Shown here: positions 35,761-47,877 of the stretch, in pieces
Layout: each line of letters opens with the position of its first letter
Position numbering within the stretch: the first letter of the stretch is position 1
Assembly: GCA_947650365.1 (NCBI GenBank)
Contig: OX393551.1
Span: 92,354,697 to 92,418,696 of the forward strand
Source: Chamaelirium japonicum
Lineage: Eukaryota > Streptophyta > Magnoliopsida > Liliales > Melanthiaceae
Direction: 5' to 3'
DNA: 64,000 bases
Notes under the pieces: model-generated
What the model saw: only the letters and a program-made list of their open reading frames with translations
What the model was told of the DNA's origin: nothing
The model's database searches: none
Made by a program: the position numbers and the translations under genes

Positions 35761-38700
35761 GTCGTACGAATAAATTAGAATAGATTGGGAGAGGATCGTA
35801 CGAATAAATTCGAATGGATTGTACGAATGAGTAAGAATGGATCGTACAAATGAAATAGAATGGATCGTCTGAATGAATTAGAATGGATCGTATGAATGAA
35901 TTAGAATGGATCGTACGAATGTATCCAATCTAGTTCATACGATCCATTCTAATTCATTCGTACGAATGTATCCATTCTAATTCATTCGTACGATCCACCC
36001 TAATTCCTTCGTATGATCCATTCTAATTCATTCGCACAAATGTATCCATTCTAATTCATTCATATGATCTATTCGAATTCATTCATACGATCCATTCTAA
36101 TTCATTCATACGATCCATTCCAATTCATTCGCACGAATGTATCCATTCTAATTCATTCGCACGATCCATTCTAATTCATTCGCACAATCTATTCTAATTC
36201 ATTCGTACGATCCATTCTAATTCATTAGCACGATCCATTCTAATTCATTCGTACGATCCATTCTATTTCATTCGTATGATCCATTCTTACTCATTAGCAC
36301 AATCCATTCTAATTCATTCGCACGATCCATTCTAATTCATTCATACGATCCATTCTAATTCATTCATACAATCCATTCTAATGCTTTCGCACAAATGTAT
36401 CCATTCTAATTCATTCGTACGATCCACCCTAATTCCTTCGTATGATCCATTCTAATTCATTCGCACGAATGTATCCATTTTAATTCATTCGTACGATCTA
36501 TTCGGATTCATTCATATGATCCATTCTAATTCATTCATACGATCCATTCTAATTCATTCGCACGAATATATCCATTCTAATTCATTCGTACGATCCATTC
36601 AAATTCATTCATACGATCCATTCTAATTCATTCGCATGATCCATTCTAATTTATTAATACGATCCATTCTAATTCATTCGTACGATTCATTGAAATTCAT
36701 TCGCACGATTCATTCTAATTCATTCATACGATCCATTGAAATTTATTCATACAATCCATTCTAATTCTTTCGCACGAATGTATCCATTCTAATTCATTCA
36801 TACGATCCATTCTAATTCATTCGCACGAATGTATCCACTCTAATTCATTCGTACGATCCATTCTAATTCATTCACACAATCTATTCTAATTCATTCATAC
36901 GATCCATTCTAATTCGATAGCACGCTCCATTCTAATTCATTCGTATGATCCATTCTATTTCATTCGTACGATCCATTCTTACTCATTCGTACGATCCATT
37001 CTAATTCATTCGCACGAATGTATCCATTCTAATTCATTCGTACGATCCATTCATTCGTATGATCCATTCTAATTCATTCGCACAATCTATTCTAATTCAT
37101 TCGTATGATCCATTCTAATTCATTCATACGATCCATTCTAATTCATTCATACGATCCATTCTAATTCATTCATACGATCCATTCTAATTCAATCGCACAA
37201 TCTATTCTAGTTCATTCGTACGATCAATTCTAATTCATTAGCACGATCCATTCTAATTCATTCATACGAATTCATTCATACGATCCATTCTAATTCATTC
37301 GTGTGATCCATTCTAATTAATTAGCACGATCCACTCTAATTTATTCATACGATCCATTCTATTTCATTCGTACGATCCATTCTTACTCATTCGTACGATC
37401 CATTCTAATTCATTCGTACGAATGAATCCATTCTAATTATTCGTATGATCCATTCTAATTCATTCGCATGATCCATTCTAATTCATTCATACGATCCATT
37501 CTAATTCATTCATACAATCCATTCTAATTCTTTCGCACGAATGTATCCATTCTAACTCATTCGTACGATCCACCCTAATTCCTTCATATGATCCATTCTA
37601 ATTCATTCGCACGAATGTATCCATTCTAATTCATTCGTACGATCCATTCGAATTCATTCATACGATCCATTCTAATTCATTCATACGATCCATTCTAATT
37701 CATTCACATGAATGTATCCATTCTAATTCATTCGCACGATCCATTCTAATTCATTCGCCTAATCTATTCTAATTCATTCGTACGATCGATTCTAATTCAT
37801 TAGCATGATCCATTCTAATTCATTCGTACGATCCATTCTATTTCATTCGTACGATCCATTCTTACTCGTTACCACAATCCATTCTAATTCATTCGCACAA
37901 TCCATTCTAATTCATTCATACGATCCATTCTAGTTCATTCATACAATCCATTCTAATTCTTTCGCACGAATGTATTCATTCTAATTCATTCGTACGATCC
38001 ACCCTAATTCCTTCGTATGATCCATTCTAATTCATTCGCACGATCCATTCTAATTCATTGTATTATCCATTCTAATTCATTCATACGATCCATTCTAATT
38101 CATTAGCATGATCTATTCTAATTCATTTGTACGATCCATACTATTTCATTCGTACGATCCATTCTTACTCATTCGTACGATCCATTCTAATTAATTCGCA
38201 CGAATATATACATTCTAATTCATTCGTACGATCCATTCTAATTCATTCGCAAGATCCATTCTAATTCATTCGTACGATCCATTCTATTTCATTCGTATAA
38301 TCCATTCTAATTCCTTCGTACGATCCGTTCAAATTTATTCCCATGAATGTATCCATTCTAATTCATACGTATGATACATTCTAATTCATTCATACGATCC
38401 AATCTAATTCATTCGCACGAATGTATCCATTCTAATTCATTCGTACGATCCATTCTAATTCATTCGCACAATCTATTCTAATTCATTCGTACGATCCATA
38501 CTAATTCATTTGTACGATCCATTCTAATTCATTCCTAGGATCCATTCTAATTCTTTTGTACGATCCATTCTTACTCATTCGTACGATCCATTCTAAGTCA
38601 TTCGCACAATCTATTCTAATTCATTCGTACGATCCACTCTAATTCATTTGCACGATCCATTCTAATTCATTTGCACGATCCATTCTAATTCATTTATACA

Positions 38701-39181
38701 ATCCATTCTAATTCTTTTGCACGAATGTATCCATTCTAATTCATTCATACGATCCATTCTAATTCATTCGTACGATCCATTCTAATTCCTTCGTACGATC
38801 CATTCTATTTCATTCGTATGATCCATTCTAATTCCTCCGTATGATCTATTCTAATTCATTCGTACGATCCATTCTAATTCATTCATACATTCTAATTTAT
38901 TCATACATTCTAATTCATTCGTACGATCCATTTTAATTCATTCGCACGATCCATTCTAATTTATTCATACGATCTATTCTAATTCATTTGTACGATCCAT
39001 TCTAATTCATTCATATAATCCATTCTAATTCTTTCGCACGAATGTATCCATTCTAATTCATTCGTATGATCCATTCTAATTCATTCGCACGATCATTTAT
39101 AATTAATTAATTCGATCCATTCTAATTCATTCGTATGATTCATTCTAATTTGAATGGATCGTACGAATGAGTTAGAATGGA

Positions 39182-41728
39182 TCTTACTCATTAGCACAAT
39201 CCATTCTAATTCATTCGTACGATCCATTCTAATTCATTCGCACGATCCATTCTAATTCTTTCGCATGAATGTATCCATTCTAATTCATTCGTACGATCCA
39301 CCCTAATTCCTTCGTATGATTCCTACTATTTCATTCGTACGATCCATTCTAATTCATTCGTACGATCCATTCTAATTCATTCGTACGATCAATTCGAATT
39401 CATTCATACGATCCATGCTAATTCATTCATACGATCCATTCTAATTCATTCGCACGAATATATCCATTCTAATTCATTCGTACGATCCATTCTAATTTAT
39501 TCGCACAATCTATTCTAATTCATTCGTATGATCCATTCTAATTCATTCACTTGATCCATTCTAATTCATTCATACGATCCATTCGAATTCATTCATAAGA
39601 TCCGTTCTAATTCATTCGTACGATCCATTCTAATTTATTCACACGATCCATTCTAATTCATTCGTACGATCCATTCTAATTAATTCATACGATCCATTCT
39701 AATTCATTCGCACGATCCATTCTAATTCATTCATACGATCCGTTCTAATTTATTCATACAATCCATTCTAATTCTTTCGCACGAATGTATCCATTCTAAT
39801 TCATTCGTACCATCCATTCTAATTCATTCGCACGATCCATTCTAATTAGTTCATACGATCCATTCTAATTCATTCGTACGATCCATTCTAATTCATTCAT
39901 ACAATCCATTCTAATTCTTTCGCACGAATGTATCCATTCTAATTCATTCGTACGATCCATTCTAATTCATTCGCACGATCCATTCTAATTCATTCATACG
40001 ATCCATTCTAATTCATTCGTTCGATCCATTCTAACTCCTTCATACGATCCATTCTAATTCATTCGTACGATCCATTCTTACTCATTCATACGATCCATTC
40101 TAATTCATTCATATGATCCATTCTATTCCATTCGTGCGAAGGAGTTAGAATGGATACATTCGTGCAAAAGAATTAGAATGGATCGTACGAATGAGTAAGA
40201 ATGGATCGTACGAATGTAATAGAATGGATCGTACGAATGAATTAGAATGGATCGTGCTAATGAATTAGAATGGATCGTACGAATGAATTAGAATAGATTG
40301 TGCGAATGAATTAGAATGGATCGTACGAATGAATTAGAATGGATCGTACGAATGAATTAGAATGGATCGTGCGAATGAATTAGAATGGATCGTACGAATG
40401 AATTAGAATGGATACATTTGTGCGAATGAATTAGAATAGATCGTACGAATGAGTAAGAATGGATCGTACGAATGAAATAGAATGGATCGTGCGAATGAAT
40501 TAGAATGGATCGTATGAATGAATTAGAATGGATCGTATGAATGAATTAGAATGGATCGTACGATCCGTTCTAATTCATTCGCACGAAATGGATCATACGA
40601 ATGAGTAAGAATGGATCATATAAATGAAATAGAATGGATCGTACGAATGAATTAGAATGGATCATGCTAATGAATTAGAATGGATCGTAAGAATGAATTA
40701 GAATAGATTGTGCGAATGAATTAGAATGGATCGTACGAATAAATTAGAATGGATCGTACGAAGGAATTAGAATGGATCGTAGGAAAGAATTAGAATGGAT
40801 CGTACGAATGAATTAGAATAGATACATTCGTGCAAAAGAATTAGAATGGATTGTATGAATGAATTAGAATGGATCGTGCAAATGAATTAGAATGGATCGT
40901 GCGAATGAGTTAGAATAGATTGTGCGAATGAATTAGAATGGATCGTACAAAAGAATTAGAATGGATACATTCGTGTGAATGAATTAGAATGGATCGTGCG
41001 AATGAATTACAATGGATACATATGAAAGAATGGATCGTACGAATGAATTAGAATGAATCATACGAACGAATTAGAATGGATACATTCATGGGAATGAATT
41101 AGAATGGATCGTACGATGGAATTAGAATGGATCATACGAATGAAATAGAATGGATCGTACGAAGGAATTAGATTGGATCGTACGAATGAATTAGAATGAA
41201 TCGTACAAAGGAATTAGAACGGATACATTCATGGGAATGAATTAGAATGGATCGTACGAAGGAATTAGAATGGGTCATACGAATGAAATAGAATGGATCG
41301 TACGAAGGAATTAGAATGGATCGTGCGAATGAATTTGAATGGGTCGTACGAATGAATTGGAATGGATCGTACGAATAAAATAGAATGGATCGTATGAATG
41401 AATTAGATTGGATCGTATGAATGAATTAGAATGGATCGTACGAATGAATTAGAATGGATCGTGCGAATGAATTCGAATGGATTGTACGAATGAAATAGAA
41501 TAGATCGTACGATCCATTGTACGATCCATTCTATTTCATTCGTACAATCCATTCTTACTCATTCATACGATCCATTCTATTTCATTCGTACGATCCAATC
41601 TAATTCATTCGTACGATCCATTCTAATTCATTCGGACGATCCATTCTAATTAATTAACTCGATCCATTCTAATTCATTCGTATGATTTATTCTAATTTGA
41701 ATGGATCGTATGAATGAGTAAGAATGGA
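39182..41728. repeat. Higher-order satellite repeat, unit A
   Basis: The landmark TTACTCATTAGCACAATCC followed by a fixed series of variant monomers starts at about 39182 and returns at 41729, a period of about 2547 bp. The unit contains one long reverse block, one long forward block starting near 40133 (landmark GGAGTTAGAATGGATAC at 40141), and short inversions at its end. The left boundary is arbitrary, since similarity extends at least 100 bp further left. Confidence 0.8.
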
Positions 41729-41966
41729 TCTTACTCATTAGCATAATCCATTCTAATTCATTCGTACGATCCATTCTAATTCATTCGCACGATCCATTCT
41801 AATTCTTTCGCATGAATGTATGCATTCTAATTCATTCGTACGATCCACCCTAATTCCTTCGTATGATTCATTCTATTTTATTCGTACGATCCATTCTAAT
41901 TCATTCGTACGATCCATTCTAATTCATTCGTACGATCAATTCGAATTCATTCATACGATCCATGCT

Positions 41967-41971
41967 AATTC
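41967..41971. repeat. Target-site duplication AATTC, left copy
   Basis: AATTC precedes the TGTGGG end of element 2 and recurs at 48831-48835. Removing the element restores a normal satellite monomer (GCTAATTCATTCATACG). Confidence 0.93.
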
Positions 41972-42910
41972 TGTGGGGGAAAATCTTCGTGCCGACCCGA
42001 AGACTTTCGCAGCACCAGTCAATTGAAGTTGAAGTTGACGTCGATGATCGTTGGTCGCTCTATTGATTGAAGTTGTTGCTTTTGATATGTAAACAGAGAG
42101 GCAATCAGAGAGAGAGTTTGACACAAGAGATGTGATCTCGTAGTTCAGCCGAAGCCTACGTCTCCGTGCTATAGGGAGCAACCCGAATTCACTAACACTT
42201 CACTTGAAGTGACCTCGACAGGCCGAGTGTCACTGAAATCTCTTTGACCTCTTCAAGGACAAGAAGAAGAAGATCAAAGAGTTAGAAATTTCTGAAATAG
42301 ATATCAACTGATGGCACTGATCTATTATCAGAGCTTTGGTTTTGGTTCTGGAATTTTGGATTTCGGATCTGAGTTTCGATCCCTCCTCCTCCTGAAGGCT
42401 CTGCTATTTATAGGATTCTCTGGTGGTAAATGGCGGTTTTCTGCTGTCGTATCTGGGGATCCTCCAGGTAAGGCTGGTGGGCTCCGCTGCCATTTTAGGG
42501 GCCCACCAGGCAGGGCCGGTGGGTCCCGTTGTGGTTCTTGGGGGGCCCACCAGGCAGGGCTGGTGGGTCCCTCGGAAGCCTTCATGGGCCCACCGGGCAG
42601 GGCCGGTGGGTCCCGCTGTGGTACTCGGGGGCCCACCAGGTAGGGCTGGTGGGTCCCTTGGAAGCCTTCATGGGCTCACCGGGCAGGGCCGGTGGGTCCC
42701 GCTGTGGTACTCGGGGGCCCACCAGGCAGGGCCGGTGGGTCCCGTTGTGGTACTTGGGGGGCCCACCAGGCAGGGCTGGTGGGTCCCTCGGAAGCCTTCA
42801 TGGGCCCACCGGGCAGGGCCGGTGGGTCCCGCTGTGGTACTCGGGGGCCCACCAGGCAGGGCCGGTGGGTCCCGCTGTTTGCAGACTTCTTGCCAAAATT
42901 TGCACCCACA
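41972..42910 (-). repeat. Element 2 3' LTR
   Basis: This 939-bp LTR starts TGTGGGGG and ends ACCCACA. It has about eight GC-rich U3 units (about 42480-42880), twice as many as element 1, some carrying the insert CGGAAGCCTTCATGGG. The TATA box is at 42405-42412. Confidence 0.95.
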
Positions 42911-42925
42911 GTTACCCCCTCCAAG
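42911..42925 (-). other. Polypurine tract of element 2
   Basis: On the minus strand the sequence reads TTGGAGGGGGTAAC next to the 3' LTR, identical to element 1. Confidence 0.83.
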
Positions 42926-43019
42926 TTAGCTAAGAGGCCATCTTGGCTGGCTTGGATTCGTGGTGCAAAGCTAACGACCCCCTGTCACACATGTAGAGGA
43001 GCTTTGTCGAGTGTTAGCG

Positions 43020-44560
43020 TTTGAAAATAGACTGATCAGTCAATTTTGACTGATCGGTCAAACTTGACTGATCGGTCAATTTTCACTGATCGGTCAAATT
43101 TGACTGATCGGTCAAACTTAACTGATCGGTCAAACTTAACTGATCGGTCAAACTTGACTGATCGGTCAAATTTGACCGATCGGTCAAATTTGACCGATCG
43201 GTCAAATTTGACTGATCGGTCAATTTTGACTGATCGGTCAAACTTGACTGATCGGTCAAATTTGACTGATCGGTCAAATTTGACTGATCGGTTAAACTTG
43301 ACTGATCGGTCAAATTTGACTGATCGGTCAAGTTTGACTGATCGGTCAAACTTGACTGATCGGTCAAATTTGACTGATCGGTCAATTTTGATCGATCGGT
43401 TAAAATCAGCCGGTCAAGGTTTGGGTGATCTGGCAAAAAACCACGTTTTTTGCCAGATCCAGTAGAAAATCGACCGATCGGTTGATTTTAGCCGATCAGT
43501 AAAGTTTGACTGATCGGCTAAAATCAGCCGGTCAAGGTTTGGGTGATCTGGCAAAAAACCACGTTTTTTGCCAGATCCAGTAGAAAATCGACCGATCGGT
43601 TGATTTTAGCCGATCAGTCAAGTTTGACTGATCGGCTAAAATCAGCCGGTCAAGGTTTGGGTGATCTGGCAAAAAACCATGTTTTTTGCCAGATCCAGTA
43701 GAAAATCGACCGATCGGTCGAATTCGACTGATCGGTCAAGTCTGACCGATCGGTCAAAGTGATTGGTCGAAGTGATCGGTCAAATTTGATCGGTCAAATT
43801 TGATCGGTCAAAAAGTGATCGGTCAAAAGTGATCGGTCAAGGATCGGGTGATCGGTCAAAAGATATGGTTTTTTGACAGATCTAGTAGAAAATCGACCGA
43901 TCGGTCGAATTCGGCTGATCGGTCAAGTCTGACCGATCGGTCAAAATGATCGGTCGAAGTGATCAGTCAAATTTGATCGGTCAAATTTGATCGGTCAAAA
44001 AGTGATCGGTCAAAAGTGATCGGTCAATTTTGATCGGTCAAATTTTGATCGGTCAAATTTTGATCGGTCAAAAAGTGATCGGTCAATTTCGACCTATCGA
44101 TCGAGGTGATCGGGTGCAAATCGCCGATCAGGTGCATGTCGCCGATCGGGCAAAAATAGCCGGTCAGAAAATCGGTGATCGGTCAAACATCCACGTTTGG
44201 CTCCAGATCTAGTGTGTTTTTCGCCGATTAGATGGAGGACGAAGGGGAAGAAGAGGATCGAGGTTCGTCGATCGGGCGATTTCGACCGATCGGTCAATTT
44301 CGACCGATCGGGCAATTTCGACCGATCGGAGGCTATGATCGGTGGATTTTTGGCCGATCAGTCGAGGACGAAGGGCTGCTGCCGATCGCCGATCGGGCGC
44401 CACCAGCCGGTCAGGCAATTTCGACCGATCGGAGGCTATGATCGGTGGATTTTTGGCCGATCAGTCGAGGACGAAGGGCTGCTGCCGATCGCCGATCGGG
44501 CGCCACCAGCCGGTCAGGATTTGATTGATCGGTCGAAAACATAGGTGTGGCGCCAGATCT
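43020..44560. repeat. W-box palindrome array of element 2
   Basis: About twenty tight 18-bp units of the form GATCGGTCAAATTTGACT fill 43020-43400. Longer units of about 118 bp follow (landmark AGTAGAAAATCGACCGATC at about 43459, 43577, 43697 and 43880), then looser GATCGGTCAA repeats and GATCGGGC variants to about 44560. The block is the counterpart of 25035-25970 but longer and without the antisense gene beside it. TTGAC cores occur on both strands throughout. Repeated SNLTDR open frames in both directions are artefacts. Confidence 0.87.
43437..43695. repeat. Three perfect 33-nt hairpins of element 2
   Basis: Arms GATCTGGCAAAAAAC and GTTTTTTGCCAGATC flank the loop CAC or CAT, at 43437-43469, 43545-43577 and 43663-43695. 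Compared with element 1 (GATCGGTC/GACCGATC) the arm bases are changed on both sides so pairing is kept. Confidence 0.88.
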
Positions 44561-46494
44561 GGTGGATTTTTGGCTGATCAGTCGAGGACGAAGGGCTGCT
44601 GCCGGTCGGAGTCGAGGGTGGCGATCGGAGTCGGGGTCGAAGGAGATGGTTGCCGATCGACAAATATTACACTAAATCGGGCAAAACACCCCTCTATCAA
44701 CCGATCCCTCAAATCCTGACCGGCTGCTAGCGACCGATCAGTCGCGGGCAACCGATCAGCGCTCAGGGGTCGGAGTTGAGAGAGGAGTTCGAGAGAGGAG
44801 GAGCTGCTGTTGTCGTTGCCGGTGAGGGAGGAGATGGAGGACTGCTGCTCCAGATCTTGGAAGAACAGGGGAGGCTGATCTCTCCTTTTGGGATATGGTG
44901 CTTTAGTGCTGGCGAATCCTGGCGAATCCTGGCTGCTGATCTCATGTGCTTTGAAGCTGAGGTTCACAGTGAACCAAACGTGAGTCACGGGTTCCCAACG
45001 GAGGTCGTAGTGGGCAGTTAGTTGATTATTGTATTGAGAGTCCAAAAAAAATGTGTCGGATGCACTCTGGTCCACTCATTGGGTTTGCTGTTCGCCCAAA
45101 TCGGGGGATACTGTGTGTCAAACCATATGATGGAGAACCCAACTGTATCATGTGCTGCTGAGTTGTATAGGGGTGGAAAGAAATGGGTATGGTGATATGA
45201 TGGTTGCTGACTACATGGTTTGCTTTTAATTGAGCCATACTATTCTACCAAACTTTTGAATATGGATAAATATGATTTAAACATCCCATTTGTTGGGTGT
45301 TCCACCCACTCATGCAAAGATGTTTAAATCCTGTTGGGCACTTGGTAGTGAATGATCTCCAACTTGAGGTGTTGCATGCTCTTGAAATGTTGTGATTGAA
45401 TGACCATCTCAGCCGTTATAGCCCGCCAACAGGTATAAGTGTAATTTTCTAATCGAACTTCAATGAGGTTTAGCAGATAAGCATGGTTGCTCTTGGAAGA
45501 TGCATTTCGGAGCTCGTGGGCCTCCATGCTACGTCGAGTGCATAGACGAACATGGGCAACGCCAGGCTAAGGGCTAATCGATTGATTGCCGCTAACTGGT
45601 AACGGTCCAGGGGATCGACTTATTTGTTGTACTTTGAAGAAGTTGCGGCGAGTTTTGGCCGATCAGTCGTGACGATCAGCTATTGTCGAAAGGTTGGCGG
45701 TAGTCAAAAGATTGACCATCGATCGACCATTTGTAGCACTGAACGTCATGTTGCGATCGTAAGCCGTCTCACTGTAGTTGGTGCTTGCTAACTTAGGAAA
45801 GTAATTGAATGTTTGCATGTTCTCAAATAGAATTCGAATGTCTTGTTACTGAATAGCGCTGAGGCTATGAGCGAAGACTTCGATTGAATGCCGAGACTCA
45901 GGTCTCGGACTTTGCTGCCTCGTGCCAAGGTTGCGAGCTTGGACTTTCGACCAAATGCCAAGATGTCGGTCTCGGACTTTGACTAAATTTGGACTTTGTT
46001 CGAATGCTGCGATTCATTCCTCAGACTTTGCCCTTGAATGGTTGATGAGTATTCATCTGTAAGTTGTTGGAGGATTGTTTCTCCTATCTCCTCAGTTGAC
46101 AGGAGTTGGGCCGCAACGTTCTCTTAACTAATTTGGAGTGTGGAGCACATGTCTTTGTATGTTGATGCTGGCTATAGAAGAGTGTAGATTAACCCCTCAT
46201 CGGTGGTGGACTTCCAGAACGCATCTTCCTCGAGCCTGAGAGCGCGTGATGCTCTCTTATGAGTGTCGAGTGGTAGAAGTCTTCTGTAGTGACTTGGTAA
46301 GTTTGAGGGATGTCCTACCTCTGGAGTGACATTGGCTGAATGCTGCTCGACGCGTTGGACCTTGATCTTCATGTCGAGATGTGTTGGGGCAAAGAGCTTT
46401 AGGCTTTGCTAGGGTACCGAGAGCAGGTCTCGGATTTTGGAGTTGCTGCACGTCGAGGCAGCGAAGGTGTCTCGGATTATGTATCTGAGTGTTG
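44561..46494. other. Unrecognised interior of element 2
   Basis: No conserved domain is seen. Open frames at 44578-45075 (-) and 44776-45021 (+) have no recognisable motif and overlap on opposite strands. The part at about 45020-45540 has a base composition unlike the surrounding repeats and could be an inserted DNA element or captured host sequence, but I found no terminal inverted repeats. From about 45880 to 46030 and near 46440-46490 there are degenerate copies of the 70-bp repeat (CAGGTCTCGGACTTTG). Confidence 0.5.
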
Positions 46495-46930
46495 ATATTC
46501 TGGTAGCTTGAAATTGAGAGTTGTGCTGTTTCACAACCCGAAACCGTTTAACATTTGCACGTAAAGGGTCGTGTCGCAACACGAGGCCCTAAACTTGTTA
46601 AACGACCTGGTAGCTTGAAATTGAGAGTTGTGCTGTTTCACAACCCGAAATCGATTAACATTTGCACGTAAAGGGTCGTGTCGCAACACGAGGCCCTAAA
46701 CTTGTTAAACGACCTGGTAGTTTGAAATTGATTGTTGTGCTGTTTCACAACCCGAAACCGTTTAACATTTGCACGTAAAGGGTCGTGTCGCAACACGAGG
46801 TCCTAAACTTGTTAAACGACATTGGAGATTAAAATTGAGAGTTGTGCTGTTTCACAACCCGAAATCGTTTAACATTTGCACGTAAAGGGTCGTGTCGCAA
46901 CACGAGGCCCTAAACTTGTTAAACGACCTT
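46495..46930. repeat. 107-bp tandem repeats of element 2
   Basis: Four units match the element 1 array, with the GGGTCGTG landmark at about 46566, 46673, 46780 and 46887. Sequence past the array (GGTTGAGCTGGCTCAACTTG to about 47027) also matches element 1 at 30024-30108. After that point the two elements diverge. Confidence 0.92.
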
Positions 46931-47029
46931 GTTGCTTGAAGGTTGAGCTGGCTCAACTTGAATTTGCTTGAAGGCTTGAAACTGAATGTTGCGCTGTCTC
47001 ATAACTCAGAATTTGAACGGACAAGTGCA

Positions 47030-47460
47030 CCTCAGACTTTGCATTCGAGTGCCAAAGCTGTCTCCTTGGGCTTCGCCAAATGCTGAGGCAGCAGTACACC
47101 TCGGACTTTGCATTCGAGTGCCAAGGCTGTGTCCTTGGGCTTCGCCGAATGCCGAGGTAGCGAGTGCATATCAGACTTTGCATTCGAGTGCCAAGGCTGT
47201 GTCCTTGGGCTTCGCCGAATGCCGAGGTAGCGAGTGCACCTCGGACTTTGCATTCAAGTGCCAAGGCTGTGTCCTTGGGCTTCGCCGAATGCCGAGGTAG
47301 CGAGTGTATCTCAGACTTTGCATTCGAGTTCCAAGGCTGTGTCCTTGGGCTTCGCCGAATGCCGAGGTAGCGAGTGCACCTCGGACTTTGCATTCGAGTG
47401 CCAAGGCTGTGTCCTTGGGCTTCGCCGAATGCCGAGGTAGCGAGTGCACCTCGGACTTTT
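47030..47460. repeat. 70-bp tandem repeats replacing gag-pol in element 2
   Basis: About six units of 70 bp contain CTCGGACTTTGCATTCGAG, GTGTCCTTGGGCTTCGCC and GAATGCCGAGGTAGCGAG. They start where element 1 and element 2 stop matching, between the spacer and the gag stub. Open frames of about 70-146 codons on both strands follow the repeats and are not convincing genes. Confidence 0.9.
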
Positions 47461-47579
47461 GCCTATCACCTCGTTGTAGTCTTCAAGTGAGCCCTTTCGT
47501 TTCGAACCACACCCCCAATGTTGGGATTGGAGGAGAGTCAGACTTGAAAGGCTTAGGATATCGATGGGAGATGTCGACG

Positions 47580-47709
47580 ATAGATTGTCTAGAAAGAGTG
47601 GGTTGTTGGATTGAAGTTGAGCCGCCGACTCATTGAGCGAGTCTCGGGTCGAAACTGATGTCGTTCTGAGTAACTTCCCTCTGGATGATCCTGATAGAGT
47701 CTTCGCCAT
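47580..47709 (-). pseudogene. gag start stub of element 2
   Basis: The ATG (47709-47707) and the sequence GACTCGCTCAATGAGTC correspond to the gag start of elements 1 and 3, where the frame reads TRSMSQRLNF. Here an indel upstream shifts the reading frame, so the ATG-initiated frame reads RDSLNESAAQL instead. No capsid sequence follows. Confidence 0.6.
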
Positions 47710-47857
47710 TCAGTGAAAGCGAAGGAAGCAACCAGATCGCTCGTATCCAATAGGTTGCCTGCTCAACCGAGGGAGCTGAGAAGTTTGACTTTGAAGATCA
47801 GTTGTCTGCTCAACCGATCTGATTTTGTTGTCGAGCACATTGAGCTTTTTGAACGAA

Positions 47858-47874
47858 TCCCACAGACGGCGCCA
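47858..47874 (-). other. Primer binding site of element 2
   Basis: TGGCGCCGTCTGTGGGA reads on the minus strand, three bases inside the 5' LTR end. It is identical to the PBS of element 3. Confidence 0.85.
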
Positions 47875-47877
47875 AAC

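Larger units (their letters stand above)
35763..41971. repeat. 23-bp satellite array, middle block
   Basis: This is the same satellite as 1-23457. It is forward at 35763-35930, then mostly reverse to about 40132 with a short forward piece near 39150-39183, forward at 40133-41512, and reverse, short forward, reverse to 41971. From about 39100 it belongs to the 2.55-kb higher-order repeat. It resumes at 48831 after element 2. Confidence 0.96.

Noticed and set aside
43046-43465. Repetitive SNLTDR/SILTDR proteins on both strands, here and at 25146-25636
   Set aside because: They are translations of the 18-bp W-box palindromes. A palindromic unit gives similar frames on both strands, so this is not evidence for a protein.
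44578-45075. 165-codon minus-strand frame inside element 2
   Set aside because: It overlaps a plus-strand frame, has no motif I recognise and runs into the repeat-derived part. I cannot support a gene.
46953-47709. Several 70-146-codon frames across the 70-bp repeats
   Set aside because: The 70-bp unit is not a multiple of three and yields open frames on both strands; the frames only mirror the repeat.
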